Part shown: piece by piece, positions 26,238 to 37,705 of the stretch
Layout: each line of letters begins with the position of its first letter
Position numbering within the stretch: position 1 is the stretch's first letter
Source of the DNA: Krasilnikovozyma curviuscula
Taxonomy: Eukaryota; Basidiomycota; Tremellomycetes; Cystofilobasidiales; Mrakiaceae
DNA length: 64,000 bases
Direction: 5' to 3'
NCBI GenBank assembly: GCA_014825775.1
Contig: MVAQ01000070.1
Location: 1-64,000 of the forward strand
The notes under the pieces: model-generated
The model's input: the letters and a program-made list of their open reading frames with translations, nothing else
Databases searched by the model: none
What the model was told of the DNA's origin: nothing
Program-made: the position numbers and the translations under genes

Positions 26238-28291
26238 ATGTCTGGAGTAAGTCCCCATCTCATTCTAATCTATCAACACATGAATTTGACCTCTCTGTCC
26301 TCCCTAGATCAACGCCAACGACGAAAAACTCGTTCGTCAAGCCTTTTTTCACTCAGGTATTCGCTGGGAATGCCATGCTGACCTCTCGCCCTCTTCGACA
26401 GGTATTCGAGTCCTCTGAGACTGTAAAAGTTGTAAGTACATGAAGAAAGAGCAGCAGAGAGCTTTTATACCTCTTTGGGGCTGTTGTCCAACCCTCAACT
26501 AGGCACAGACCAGACTGCTCGCTATTCTGTTTCCTCGGGAGAAAGGTGTGGAAGCTTATCTTACGGTCTGTTTTACCCACCTTCTCCCACTAGGCCCCAA
26601 CTTGTAAGTGCGGTATTGGTGCTTATAGTGTTTGGATTGTGGTACTGACTTTATCTGCCCCTACTGTTTGGATCGAAAACGTCCTCAGTCGACAGTTTGA
26701 ACTTGAAGGAAGACCTTCTCCGTGGTATCTACGCCTACAGTAAGTATCTATCTAGTTCTCCTTTTATCAATTCATCGTACATTATATAATGACTGTGGTT
26801 TTGTATGCTCTTTCCAGACTTCGAGAAGCCATCCGCTATTCAGCAGCGTGCCATTCTCCCAATCACCAAAGGACGGGATGTCATAGCTCAAGCCCAGTCA
26901 GGTACCGGTAAAACCGCAACGTTTTCCATTTCCATGCTCCAGAGCATCGATACCAACATTCGTGAGACCCAAGCTCTCGTTCTCTCTCCAACGCGTGAAC
27001 TGGCTACCCAGATCCAAAGTGTCGTTCTTGCCCTCGGTGACTATATGAACGTCTCGTGCCACGCTTGTATCGGTGGTACTTCTATTGGTGAAGATATCAA
27101 GAAGTTGGATTCTGGTAGTCAGATCGTCAGTGGTACTCCTGGTAGAGTTTTCGATATGATTCGAAGAAGACACTTAAGAACCAAAAACATCAAGGTTTGT
27201 ACTCTCACAATTACAATTACCTCGCTCTCGCTGCTCAGGTTAACTTAATTCGACTCCAGATGCTCATTCTTGATGAGGCCGACGAACTCCTCAACCAAGG
27301 TTTCAAGGACCAAATTTACGACATCTACCGATACCTTCCGCCAGCCACCCAAGTCGTCGTCGTCTCAGCTACTCTCCCATACGATGTCTTGGAAATGACG
27401 ACCAAGTTCATGACTGACCCAATCAGAATCTTAGTCAAGCGTGATGAGTTGACTCTGGAAGGTATCAAGCAGTTCTTCGTTGCTGTTGAGAAGGAGGACT
27501 GGAAGTTCGACACTCTGTGTGACTTGTACGATACGTGGGTGTACTCTTATCATTTCCCTCTTGTTAACATGTAGCTGAGGTTTCACCGTTACCTGTTTAG
27601 TCTCACTATCACTCAGGCTGTCATCTTCTGCAACACCAAGAGGAAGGTCGATTGGTTGACTGAAAAGATGCGTGAAGCCAACTTCACCGTTTCTTCTATG
27701 CACGGGGATGTGAGTTGTTGTTTCTCGCACCTTGCCGGTTGTTGTGATCGAAAACCAACGTATTCTTTCTCTTTAGATGGTCCAAAAAGAGCGTGACGCC
27801 ATCATGGGGGAGTTCCGAGGTGGATCTTCCAGAGTACTCATCACCACCGATGTCTGGGCTCGTGGTATCGATGTCCAACAAGTCTCTCTTGTCATCAACT
27901 ACGACTTACCTTCAAATCGTGAAAACTATCTCCACAGAATTGGTCGTTCTGGTCGTTTCGGGCGAAAGGGTGTCGCTATCAACGTGAGTGTTTACCACCT
28001 CTTGATGCCAAAATAGACACACTGAGTATTGATTCATTTCTCGTCTGCTTTTCTGAATTGTAGTTCGTTAGTGTAGAGGACGTAAGAATTCTCCGTGATA
28101 TCGAACAATTCTACTCCACCCAAGTACGTTCAGTCTTTCCGTACTATACAACCTTTGCTGATTTCTATTTCTCTGCCAGATTGATGAAATGCCATTGAAC
28201 TTGACTGGTAAGCTTTTTGTTTCTTATGACAAGACCCATGTTGTCCCCGATACTAAGTTTGTTTTTCTGTCTTTTTTTAGAAATTGTGTAA
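26238..28291 (+). CDS. FAL1: DEAD-box ATPase eIF4A-III / Fal1
   Basis: An RNA-dependent ATPase. In fungi with introns it is the RNA clamp of the exon junction complex; the yeast Fal1 form acts in pre-40S rRNA processing. Motifs in order: [12 protein letters not shown] (Q motif), AQSGTGKTA (I), PTRELA (Ia), GG and TPGR (Ib), DEAD (II), SAT (III), [13 protein letters not shown] (IV), [14 protein letters not shown] (V) and [11 protein letters not shown] (VI). The [21 protein letters not shown] region is diagnostic for eIF4A3 against eIF4A1. The N-terminus is built from very small exons: 9 coding nt (MSG), 24 nt (26308-26331), 30 nt (26402-26431) and 10 nt (26594-26603, APT). These give [20 protein letters not shown], which matches the family. 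It ends LNLTEIV at 28291, the last three residues on a small exon. Length about 400 residues, as usual. Confidence 0.94.
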
Positions 28292-29460
28292 GCGTTAGAA
28301 AATCAGTAGCGTTGGGCTTGAAGTTAGGTTATGCTTGGAGGTGGGAAGGAAAATAAATATATGAGGAATATGCTGTACTTGTTAACCTTTGCTTTGGATC
28401 GCGTCGTGTTTTGTATATTTAATGTGCAACGACAACAAGCTAGTAATACGATCCTGACAACAGCCCGACTTCCCCCCACTAAAGCAGCTGTAGTGAACTT
28501 AGTCTTCAGACGTGGCTGAGGTCAAAGCGAAACGGTAGTTGGACGTGTGACAGGTAGGATCAGAAATGTATAAAGCGAACGAGGCTGAATATGTCACTGT
28601 GGTTCCTCAGGAAAATGAATCCTAGTACCTTCTCAGCGTTTGAAAGCTTGCACTTCACTCCTTTTGTCGTCGCAACCATCGGTCTTCTTCATCTTCTTGT
28701 GGCAATGACGCGGGAACCACAAGACTAATGGTGGTCAAGCAGTCGCTGGGACTACAGGTTCAGCATCCGGTGGATTATTCGCAATGGCCAACGAGCCCAA
28801 TTTACTTGGCATGTTGAAGCATACTTAACAGAGGGTGAGTCCGCGTATTAGTCCTCTCACGCTTAACTTCAGATGCAAGTAAGTGAACGATACGATGGTA
28901 GCTTCAGATGGATCTGAAACTATGTTTTCGCAAGCAAAGCCGGTAGGGGATTAATAGTAAGCACTGGCAGTATTATCGCTGTTTGTATTGTAGCAAAGCT
29001 GGCGCTCAACCTTGAGGTAAATTGATGACGATAGGTACTGAGCTGTCTTTCCACTTCAATTATTAAAATCAATAAACGGCGGTAACAGTATTACCAACGG
29101 GAACGGGTAAGCCTGTAAACCATCGTTCCTTTTTATTTAGAAGTTTATTTAGAAGTTGAACAAAATTTCTGTATAATCTGGTCGTATAGATCAAACAACA
29201 TATGTGCTCTCAGCTCTGATGACAACAACCTATGAATTGGTGGAATCGCTGAAGCGGGAAAAGACGTCGGTGGTGGGGGAGTCAAAGAGCTGCAGAAGGT
29301 AGAGTGATTGGATTCCATAGAACTAGCATAGAAACGTTAATGGATTGTCATTCCAGGGAAACTTAGGGGTTCTAATCTAGTGACAGCTATAGATAACATA
29401 CTCTCTTGCGAGCACTTTCGGCGAATCTAGAAAGTACATTCGCAGTAAAACACAATTGCT
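28292..29460. other. 1.17 kb gap between converging eIF4A-III and RPN8
   Basis: Too long for two 3' UTRs in such a compact genome. On the plus strand there are several splice-like signals: GTGAGTCCG near 28833, CTTCAG then GTAAGTGAA near 28870-28880, and GGGTAAGCC near 29106. Short open pieces are also present, for example AGTTGSASGGLFAMANEPN around 28747-28803. Two C-box/D-box-like pairs (TGATGAC followed by CTGA) occur at about 29022-29042 and 29217-29254. None is enough to call a gene. It could be a spliced non-coding RNA, a snoRNA host, a small unknown gene or a decayed gene. Confidence 0.4.
29132..29155. repeat. Perfect 12-bp tandem duplication
   Basis: TTTATTTAGAAG occurs twice in tandem (29132-29143 and 29144-29155) in the gap between eIF4A-III and RPN8. 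It looks like a recent local slippage event. The unit contains TTTAG, so it also duplicates a possible splice acceptor. Confidence 0.7.
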
Positions 29461-31081
29461 CTACTTCTTCGCCTCGGCTGTCTTCTCCTTCTTATCCTTA
29501 TCTGCTTCGCCATTCTTCTTTTCTTCCGCAGCTGGCTTTTTCGGATTGTCGAGATCCAACTCTGCTTTACTGTTGACGAGCTTATTGTCCACCCTAAATG
29601 ATCCGGTCAAGGTTAGATGAGGTTTAAAGGTACCGTGATGAAATGTTGTGTGGAACGTACAAATTGTGAAGAGCGATGACCGCTCGGAGCAAACTGCTTA
29701 GGTAAACGACCAGGAGTTGATCATTTGTTGTCACGGCAAACGATTTTGCTTTCTGTTCGTCTCCAATCAGGTTGGGCAGCAGGTTAAAGATGTCCTGAAG
29801 AAAATAAACGAAGTTTGGTCAGTGGTCAGACACACAGCTAGAAACGAACGTCTACTCACCTGCAGATTGTAGATGATTTGGTGATTCACTTCCAGTTCAC
29901 CCTTCAACACCTTCTCCAAATATTCTTTAATCTCTTCTAACCTCGTAAACAGTCCCTTCAGACTGGCGAGTTGCGCTGAGATTCGAGTGCTCAGAGTTCC
30001 CAGGTTTGGATCCTTGACATCGCGCAGGAGGTGCTCAACACCAATTTCTTCTGCTTCTTCGGCTTCAATTTGGGAAGGGACGTGGGTGAAGGTTTTGACT
30101 GTTGCCGTTCCATCCTATATTAAACATAGTTCCAGGGGGAATTAGCATATCATCTCTTGACACAAGCAGTAATTGCACAGAGGGAAACGAAGCGACTAGA
30201 CTTACGTCCTTAATCTCTTCCACGGCAAAGTAAGCATCGGTGGGGATACCAGTATCACCACGACCACCCGTAGGCCTGACATCGACAATCACCATCAACG
30301 GTCTCGGACAGAACCTCTTGAACAACTCAGAGATTTCCAGATCGGACGATCGTAGCGTTGGACCGGTATGGTAAAAACCAATCGGACGTTCACGAGCTGA
30401 TTGTATGTCAATTCGTTATTTCATTATTTGAGGAAAGAAAAAAAGGATAAATGAGTTCAGCGTCTAGCAGGCCGTATTCAAGGAAATGAAGAGAAAACGG
30501 ACCATTGACTTTTTGGAACATGAGCCACATTCCCTCAATGTAATCCAAATCCAAGAACCATGTTTTGGGGTCCTTCTCATCTTCTTCAAAAGGAACCTGA
30601 CGGAGATTAGAACGTACGATGTCAGGATCCTGTGACTGAACAGCTTGTGCGAAGGTGCCTCCAAATCAACCTTCCTGTCTCCTGCTTCAAACTAGACAAC
30701 CGGCCCAGTATCTACCACAAGCAAATAAGGAATATTACCCACTGCAAAACTATTCGCTACATTGACAGTCTTTCCGTCGTCCTGACCGAGAAGAACACCC
30801 AGCACTCGCCTCTTTGAAGACGTCTGAGACCTATGTGCGTGATCTACGACCGAGAGAAGAACAAGAGGGTGGACCGTACTAGAAATGGAACGCAGTAGCA
30901 TACGATTTTCAGTGGAAAGAAATTTCAGGGGGTAGGAACGAAGAGGATGATCTTACACTGTTGTTGCTGAAAGCTCGTTCACCTTTCGCAGCAGAGAATG
31001 AATCAATTCAGCTTGTTAGCTCGAGGTTTCACGTAGTCATAGAGTCAGAGGCTTTACCTGCTCTGTTGTTGAGGCTACCAT
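29461..31081 (-). CDS. RPN8: 26S proteasome regulatory subunit Rpn8
   Basis: A non-catalytic MPN subunit of the 19S lid that pairs with the deubiquitinase Rpn11. It starts MVASTTEQ at 31081; the next small exon gives VNELSATT, then [17 protein letters not shown]. The MPN domain carries [49 protein letters not shown] and [16 protein letters not shown]. The metal-binding HxH of active JAMM enzymes is absent: YHTGP takes its place, as in all Rpn8. [20 protein letters not shown] and HLLRDVKD follow, then the C-terminal helices for lid assembly ([17 protein letters not shown]). The tail is Lys/Glu-rich ([10 protein letters not shown]). About six exons. Head to head with the glycosyltransferase gene at 31405. 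Confidence 0.95.
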
Positions 31082-31404
31082 AATGAAGGGAAGTTTGAGG
31101 AAGTATCGGGTGGGAGGTTGAGGCTGATCTCGTTGCCCTTGCGTGGAACTCTCGACGCTACTCTGAGCGGAGCAAGGGGCAACAATTTTAAACATCGCCT
31201 CTCACACAGCATGCAACAAATAGTAAATAAATAAGATATACACCTACAGTAGACTCCTCTAACTCAATCACTGAAATTAATTTCCTGGGATTTTTCGATT
31301 ATTTTGATTTTTGAGGGGCGTCGAAGAAGCATCATTTCCTACGATACCCACCCGATCGCCAGCCTTCAGTTAACTACACGATTCTATTAGCGCTATCTTC
31401 TCAG
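31082..31404. promoter_or_regulatory. Divergent promoter region RPN8 / glycosyltransferase
   Basis: 323 bp between two divergent starts. I see no TATA box and no additional gene. The part near 31330-31400 is C/T-rich upstream of the plus-strand ATG. Confidence 0.4.
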
Positions 31405-34400
31405 ATGTTTGCTGGAGCTTCAGGAAAAGGATCCATCTCTGAGGGAAAGCAGGCATCACCTGTCCCTGAGCCAGCTCCAACGTCCTGTGAGCAACCAGGC
31501 ATAACGGTTGCAGCCGCAGATAATGAAGTAGAGATTGGTCAGATCAAGCATAGTTCTGAGGAAGATGTGGTCAAGGATTGGAGTCAATTTGAGCTGAAGG
31601 GAAAGGGGCTCTCGTCTTTCGCGAAACTCACTTCTGATGGACGGATAAAGGTATCGATGAACCTGTTGAAGCACCTGCCAGAGTTACCAGAAGACTGTAA
31701 GTAACCTTTATCTACTGCTTCGGTGGTCAACACGCTGGTAGTAAAACACACCTTTTGTATTAGACAACAATGAGGTTCTCGAGGTCGGAATCGAACGACC
31801 AGAGGATAAAGAACCTCCAGAGACTATACCGAAACTCAGGTAAGCTGCTTGCTTGGTTTTTGTGATCTTGCTTCTTCTCCTGGATTGAGTTCCTGGCGCG
31901 ACAAATGCGAGCTCACCTGGTCCGCTAACGATCTTGCTATGCCTTTCGTTATTGCAGTATTCTAATTCTCGTGGTAGGCAGTCGAGGGGACGTTCAGCCG
32001 TATCTTGCACTTGCTATGGGTCTCCAAGAAAACTCTCACCGTGTGAGATTAGGAACTCACGCCGAGTTCAAAGCATTCATCACCGACCACGGGGTGGAGT
32101 TTTTCGATATAGGAGGAGATCCGAGGGAGTTAATGGTAAGCAAAAACAAATGTCGTTACAGTACCTCTCTGAGACAGCATTAATTTTCTAGGCTTACATG
32201 GTCAAAAGTGCGCGATTGCAACGATTGATAAATAACTCACCAATTGCTAACTTTACCGCACTCTTTTTCTTCTGGCAGACCCTGGTTTGTTCCCTGGAAA
32301 AGATTCTTTGCTCAATGGTGATGTGCAGAAGAAAAGGAGAATGATCGCTACAGTAAGCAAGGCGTTGCGTTGCGATCGCTAAGTTGATCGAGTCTGATAA
32401 TCTTGATCTCTTGCCTTTAGATTCTTGATGGGTGTTACAAAGCAACTTATATGCCTGATGCAGAAAGTGGTGCAAAATGGGCTACTGATGTCATCATCTC
32501 GAATCCTCCCACCTTTGCTCGTAAGTGTCTCCGCGTTTTGCTAACGTCAGGGGGATTCATCTGGAAAACTTGTTTTGATTTGCCCATCTTCAACTTCAGA
32601 TATACATGTAGCAGAAGCGCTAGGCCTGCCTCTTATGATGTCATTCACTATGCCTTGGCTGCCAACAAAATCCTTCTCCCATCCCCTCGTCTCCATCTCC
32701 ACATCCAACGTCCCACAAGGACTAGCCAACGTCCTCAGTTTTGCCATTGCAGAAAGGCTCACTTGGCAAGGGCTGTCGAGCGTCATTAATGTCTTTCGTA
32801 CCAAGACGCTTGGCCTCGCACCACTGTCCTTAGGATCTGGTCCGTCGGTGCTGGAACGACTGAAAGTGCCGTGGACTTTTGCTTGGTCGGAGACGCTGAT
32901 CCCGAAGCCCAAGGACTGGAAGAACCATGTAGATGTTTCTGGGTTCTTCTTTTTGAATTCAATTTCCTCTTATTCTCCTCCGAAGGACTTGATGGCGTTC
33001 CTGGTCAACGGAGAGAAACCGATCTATATCGGCTTTGGAAGGTCAGCAACCTCTTCCTCAAATCGTCGCATTTTTCAAAACAAATAACCTGATAATTGGT
33101 TTCTTAGTATCCCTGTTGAAGACCCGAGCGCGATGTCAAAGGTCATCTTCGATGCTGTTAAGATATCTGGTCATCGTGCGATCGTCTCAGCCGGATGGGG
33201 CGATCTTGGAGGGGGGTCTGTTCCTGAACAAGTCTTCATTCAGAAGTCAAACATACCTCACGACTGGCTCTTCTCTAGAGTTTCTGCAGTGGTGCATCAT
33301 GGTGGAGCCGGAACGACTGCGATAGGCCTCCTGAATGGGTTACCCACAGTCGTCTGCTATTTCTTTGGAGACCAGATCTTCTGGGGAGATATGGTGTACA
33401 AAGCTGGAGCAGGTCCAAAACCCCTACCGGGGAAATCTCTAACCACAGAGGATTTGGTGGATGCTATCAAATTTGCACTCCAGCCTCGCACGATCGAAGC
33501 TGCCAAAAGGATGGGGGAACAGATCAGAGCAGAGGTGAGCATCTCCCTTTTAAAAACAACACAACAAACAAACAGCTCACTGTGTTTGTGGATTAGAATG
33601 GTGTGAAGTCTGGTGTTGATTCTTTCCACAAGCATCTACCCCTAAAGAGCATGCGATGCGAGGTTTGTCCAACTAGAGTAAGTTGCCTTTTCCCCCGGAA
33701 ATACGCGTTAAGAGTTATTAAGAGTTACGAATCTTGACTTCCAGGTTGCTGTCTGGTGGTCTGATGACCTTTGCCTGAGGTTGTCTGCATTTGCTGCTCA
33801 GCTCCTAGTCGAGGAGAAAAAAATCATGCTCTCATCATTGGAACCGCACAGAGCGAAAGAATACGACACTAGAAAACAAGCGACAGATCCCATCACTGGC
33901 CAGTTCCTCCTCTATACATTCTATTTTTGCGAATAGTTCTGAAAATATTGCTGTTGAGCTTTCATAGGTGGTTCTGCTGCAATTCTGATGACAATTGCTT
34001 CCCACTATGCCTCCATCGCACAAATATTCTATGATCCCCCGCGTGGAATCATCAACGTACACACGGCTATCCCGAAAGGAATACTTAACATTATTGAAGG
34101 CGTGTACGAAGGGTTCTACAATGCCCCGAAACTGTATGGTTCTCAAGTGAGGCAAGTAGGAAAAGTCAAGTCGTTCAGAGATGGAGTAGAAGAAGGAGCA
34201 AAAGGGGTGGTATTAGGGTGGTGGGATGGTATCACAGGACTTGTCTCTGAGCCTCTTGCAGGTGGTAAGAAAGAGGGCTTGGTTGGAGCTATCAAAGGAA
34301 GCGGTCGAAGTTTTGTCAATGGTCAGTAATATTCATAAGCTCCTCATACCTATCACAACTTGATTGAAAGCACAAATTACCTATAGCTACTGTCAAACCA

Positions 34401-34877
34401 GCTGCGGGGATACTAGGTGCTATTCACCATCCAATATCCGGAGCTTGGAAATCTATTCGCTCAACATGGGCGACTCAACTTGATTCGATGGTGATCGAGA
34501 CTCGGAAGGAGGAAGGGATCCAGCAATATCAGCAAAGTGATGATGGTGAAAAACAAGAAGCGTTCAAAATGTTCTTGATGCTGGAAAGATTCAGTGAAGA
34601 GCGACGAAAACAATTGAGAGAAGGTGAATTGACGTCGACTTCCTCTTGTGTTTTGATCAGGTTACTGATGGCGCTTTTGACTGCCCTGGTTTCCGTAGAT
34701 GCCAAACAAATAATTAAGGACAAAACCACTCATACAGACTCCCAAAAAACGAAGAAACTTACCCTTGTGGACTATACAGAGAACCCTAGAGATGAAGAAG
34801 AGTTCATTTCAGGGAGCTCAAGCGAGCCAGTCCCATCTCTACGACCATCATCCCCAAGAGATTCCGAGGAATTTTAA
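31405..34877 (+). CDS. Sterol/lipid glucosyltransferase-like GT (GT1/GT28 family) with VPS13-like tail
   Basis: A predicted UDP-sugar-dependent glycosyltransferase acting on a membrane lipid. It is close to sterol 3-beta-glucosyltransferases but lacks the N-terminal GRAM/PH domains of Ugt51/Atg26. The N-terminal Rossmann part reads ILVVGSRGDVQPYLALAMGL, then RLGTHAEFKAFITDHGVEFF. The nucleotide-sugar domain has KPIYIGFGS, GHRAIVSAGWG, then VVHHGGAGTTAIGLLNGLPT and VCYFFGDQIFWGDMV, a PSPG-like donor box. After the catalytic part comes a segment of about 330 residues starting HTAIPKGILNIIEGVYEGF. It runs through VLGWWDGITGLVSEPLAGG and KPAAGILGAIHHPISGAWKS, which resembles the C-terminal repeats of VPS13/ATG2-type proteins. 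It ends with an acidic S/P-rich tail. About ten exons, around 900 residues. The acceptor is unknown. Confidence 0.8.
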
Positions 34878-35068
34878 CTAAAAAATTATTATGGAAGGTT
34901 TATTATGGCAGACTCAGAAACATGCCTCGTTAGATAGCTGGCTGTAGCTGAAGAAAGAATTGCGACTATCTCCATCTAAGAGATTTGCGGGGGGGACCGT
35001 GCACAACAAATGAAGCTTCGCCAGGTACTCAGGCAAACCCCACCAACCACGATAGTCTGTAAGATTGG

Positions 35069-37464
35069 ATGCTGAGGAGCAAGACCCAGTCTTCGAGGAG
35101 GTACTCTGGTAGTGGCTTGGGTTTGGCTATGCAGCAAAACAGCTCCTTCTTTTTCAAGCTCAGAAGGCGGCGAGCTTGGCCCCTCTTGATTATCACAACC
35201 CTTGCCCTCTATATTTCTTCGCAGTATCTGGGACTGAAGATATCCTTCGGAAATGGTATCGAGGTTGGACAGAAGTTTAAGCTGCCTCACCCTTCTGTCA
35301 AATCTGCGGTTGTAAAACAGGAGAGGACATCGTCGAGCTATCGACAGCATCCTACCAGGCTACTACGAGGTATTCCTGGGTTTAGTAAGCTCCTGCACAA
35401 CCCTTTCTGCTTTCTTTCTTACTAACTCCCTTCGTTGACGAGTATAGTGATGTTTGAGAATCTCTATACCCATGAAGGGGTGCTGCGTGCGGACTAGCTT
35501 CATGTTATTTCATGTTACAGCTCGACCTCACCCACTCGCTTTTTACAGTTGCAATAACGTCAGATCCTTCTTCGATACCATCTAACTCTGAAATTATGTC
35601 AGCACAGGCTGAAGGAACTCATCAGCCACCTGCTGGGGCAGACCGCTGGAGAACGATATCTGTCGAAGAAGCAGATGAACTTCTGGGTGTCAACAGGCTG
35701 GCTGGAAACATTCCTGGGCTTACTTACTTCTTTAATGATGGTCCTGGACAGATGTCCTTTCTTGCCCACTACTTTCACTTTGTTGTGAGTCGCAGCGTTT
35801 TATCTCTGAGCTGTTCCTCGGTTCTCAAACTATCACGCAGAAACTGACTGCTGACGCCAACTGTGATTTGATATATTCAGGCTGAGGTCTTTGCTGGTGC
35901 ATGGAGGGTGTCAATCGCTTCCAAAGTCAATCTTGCTGAGGGTGATCAGTTTGAAACGCTTGGCGCAAAGTCGTTCCCAGATAGAATTATTATCGCCAGG
36001 GAACCAAATTGGAGGTGATGTAACTGTTTCGATACTAAGAATTTATCTCTATTCTCATGTATCTCTTCCACTCCTATACAGGGATGGGCCGAAATTGAAC
36101 ACGTATGTCTTCAATCCATCCCGCATAGCTCGCCCCCATACTGACAATCAGCTCTTCCAATTTTCTCCTATCTTAGCTGGTTTCTGAACACAATACTACC
36201 TTCTACTGCCATCGAAGAACATACTCAATGGTCAGGTCCGTGACTAGCTCATTTCAATCAACTCGATGTTGTCTGTTTACAATTCTCTTGATGATTTACA
36301 GATAGGAAAGAATCAAAAGCACTGCAGATGTTTGAAGAGGTTGTCATCGTTGATCGAGGCTGTTATCATCGAGGCTAGTGATTTCTTTCTAAATTTCGCC
36401 TGCCATCATCTCATAACCACCTAAATCTCGCCCCTACAGGACACGGCAAAGAGTCGCAAATTTGGAATAAAGTACCACCTTTGAGGAAAAAAAAAATGAA
36501 TCCATGGCTGTGACCTAACTTAAATTCGTTTCTAGATGACTGCCGATGTCTTTGCTCTCAAAGCCCCCCCAAACTGGTGGGGTCCCCTACGAAAATCCCT
36601 TATAGTCCACCTAGGTTTATCTGAGAACCTCCAAAAAGTACCGGTGCTAACGTATATCTCTCGGTAAGTCTCCACTGCTAGTTGATTTTCATTTCTAATA
36701 ATTCAAACTCTCATTCTATATTTTGTGAATCAGTCAAGCTACAGGACGGCGTCTTATAGATGAAGATCACGAAGCGCTAGTTATTGAGCTCGGCAGGCTG
36801 AAAGAAAGGAAGAAGTTGCAGGTGAATGTGGTGCAAATGGAGCATCTAACGAAGAAGGAGCAGTTCCAGTTGAGTACGACGACGGATGTAAGTTTTATCC
36901 ATTTGTGTCAACTTTACTTCAACGCTCCAGTGAAGCAGACTAGCTAGACTGCCAATCATATTTTGCCATTAATAGATTCTAATTGGCGTTCACGGAAATG
37001 GTCTATCGCACCAGCTGTGAGTGGTTCCTCATTCCTGCTGCTCTTCATACGTCCGCTGCTAATGACTGCTTTGGGATATAGTTGGATGAAGCCAGGAGGA
37101 ACGATTCTGGAGTTTTTTGATACTGGTGCCTTCTTCCGTAAGTAGTCTTCTTCGGGCGAGGTGATCTTGACAGATCGCTTTGACTGAGTTCATTGTTCCT
37201 ATAGGTGACTACCAACTGTTATCTGAACCTATGGGCCATGAACACTTCGTAATCTGGAACGATACGATATACGACAGCTGGAGAGATAAAAGAAGTGAGT
37301 CTTCGCCATAACGACATCCTGTGCACCATGATTCTTCATCGCTGATTAGATCCAACTCTCATGTAGGAATCACATCTTCCGAGAACTTCAACAACGTCCA
37401 TCTTCATGCGAGTTTTGTAGGAGAACTTTTGGATAAAGTGCTAGAGACCAAGTTTGGGCGGTGA
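35069..37464 (+). CDS. Type II membrane glycosyltransferase, GT61 family
   Basis: A Golgi/ER lumenal glycosyltransferase of the GT61 (EOGT/beta-1,2-xylosyltransferase-like, DUF563) family. The start MLRSKTQSSRRYSG at 35069 is followed by a basic cytosolic tail and one span (WPLLIITTLALYISSQYLGL). Family landmarks: GLTYFFNDGPGQMSFLAHYF and VFAGAWRV, an EEVVIVDRG block, VLTYISRQATGRRLIDED, and the signature DILIGVHGNGLSHQLWMKPG followed by TILEFFD. HLHASFVGELLDKVLE ends the protein. In Cryptococcus relatives, GT61 enzymes add xylose to glycans and glycolipids. Xylosyl transfer is therefore a reasonable but unproved guess. It lies directly after another glycosyltransferase on the same strand. 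About ten exons, around 520 residues. Confidence 0.78.
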
Positions 37465-37705
37465 TGTAATGATTGAAGACGATCGAAAACAAACCAATAC
37501 TACAGCATTGAGAAGGGGCATTAGCCGCCAAGTTACGAGCTACTTGTCGTGAATAGACACATTTAACCATATCGTTTAAATGGATGAAGCGCAAAGTTCA
37601 TAGGAAACAAACCTGAAATCTTGATGAAAAAAATCCAGGTTGACTGCTTGCGCTGATTTCCTGCTGAGTCTTGTGCTGAACAATCACAACCTTACAGTTT
37701 TTTTA

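Noticed and set aside
31779..31802. tRNA-like T-arm on the minus strand (GGTCGTTCGATTCCGACC)
   Set aside because: It lies inside a coding exon of the glycosyltransferase (VGIERPEDKE), and no acceptor stem or D-arm is found at tRNA spacing.
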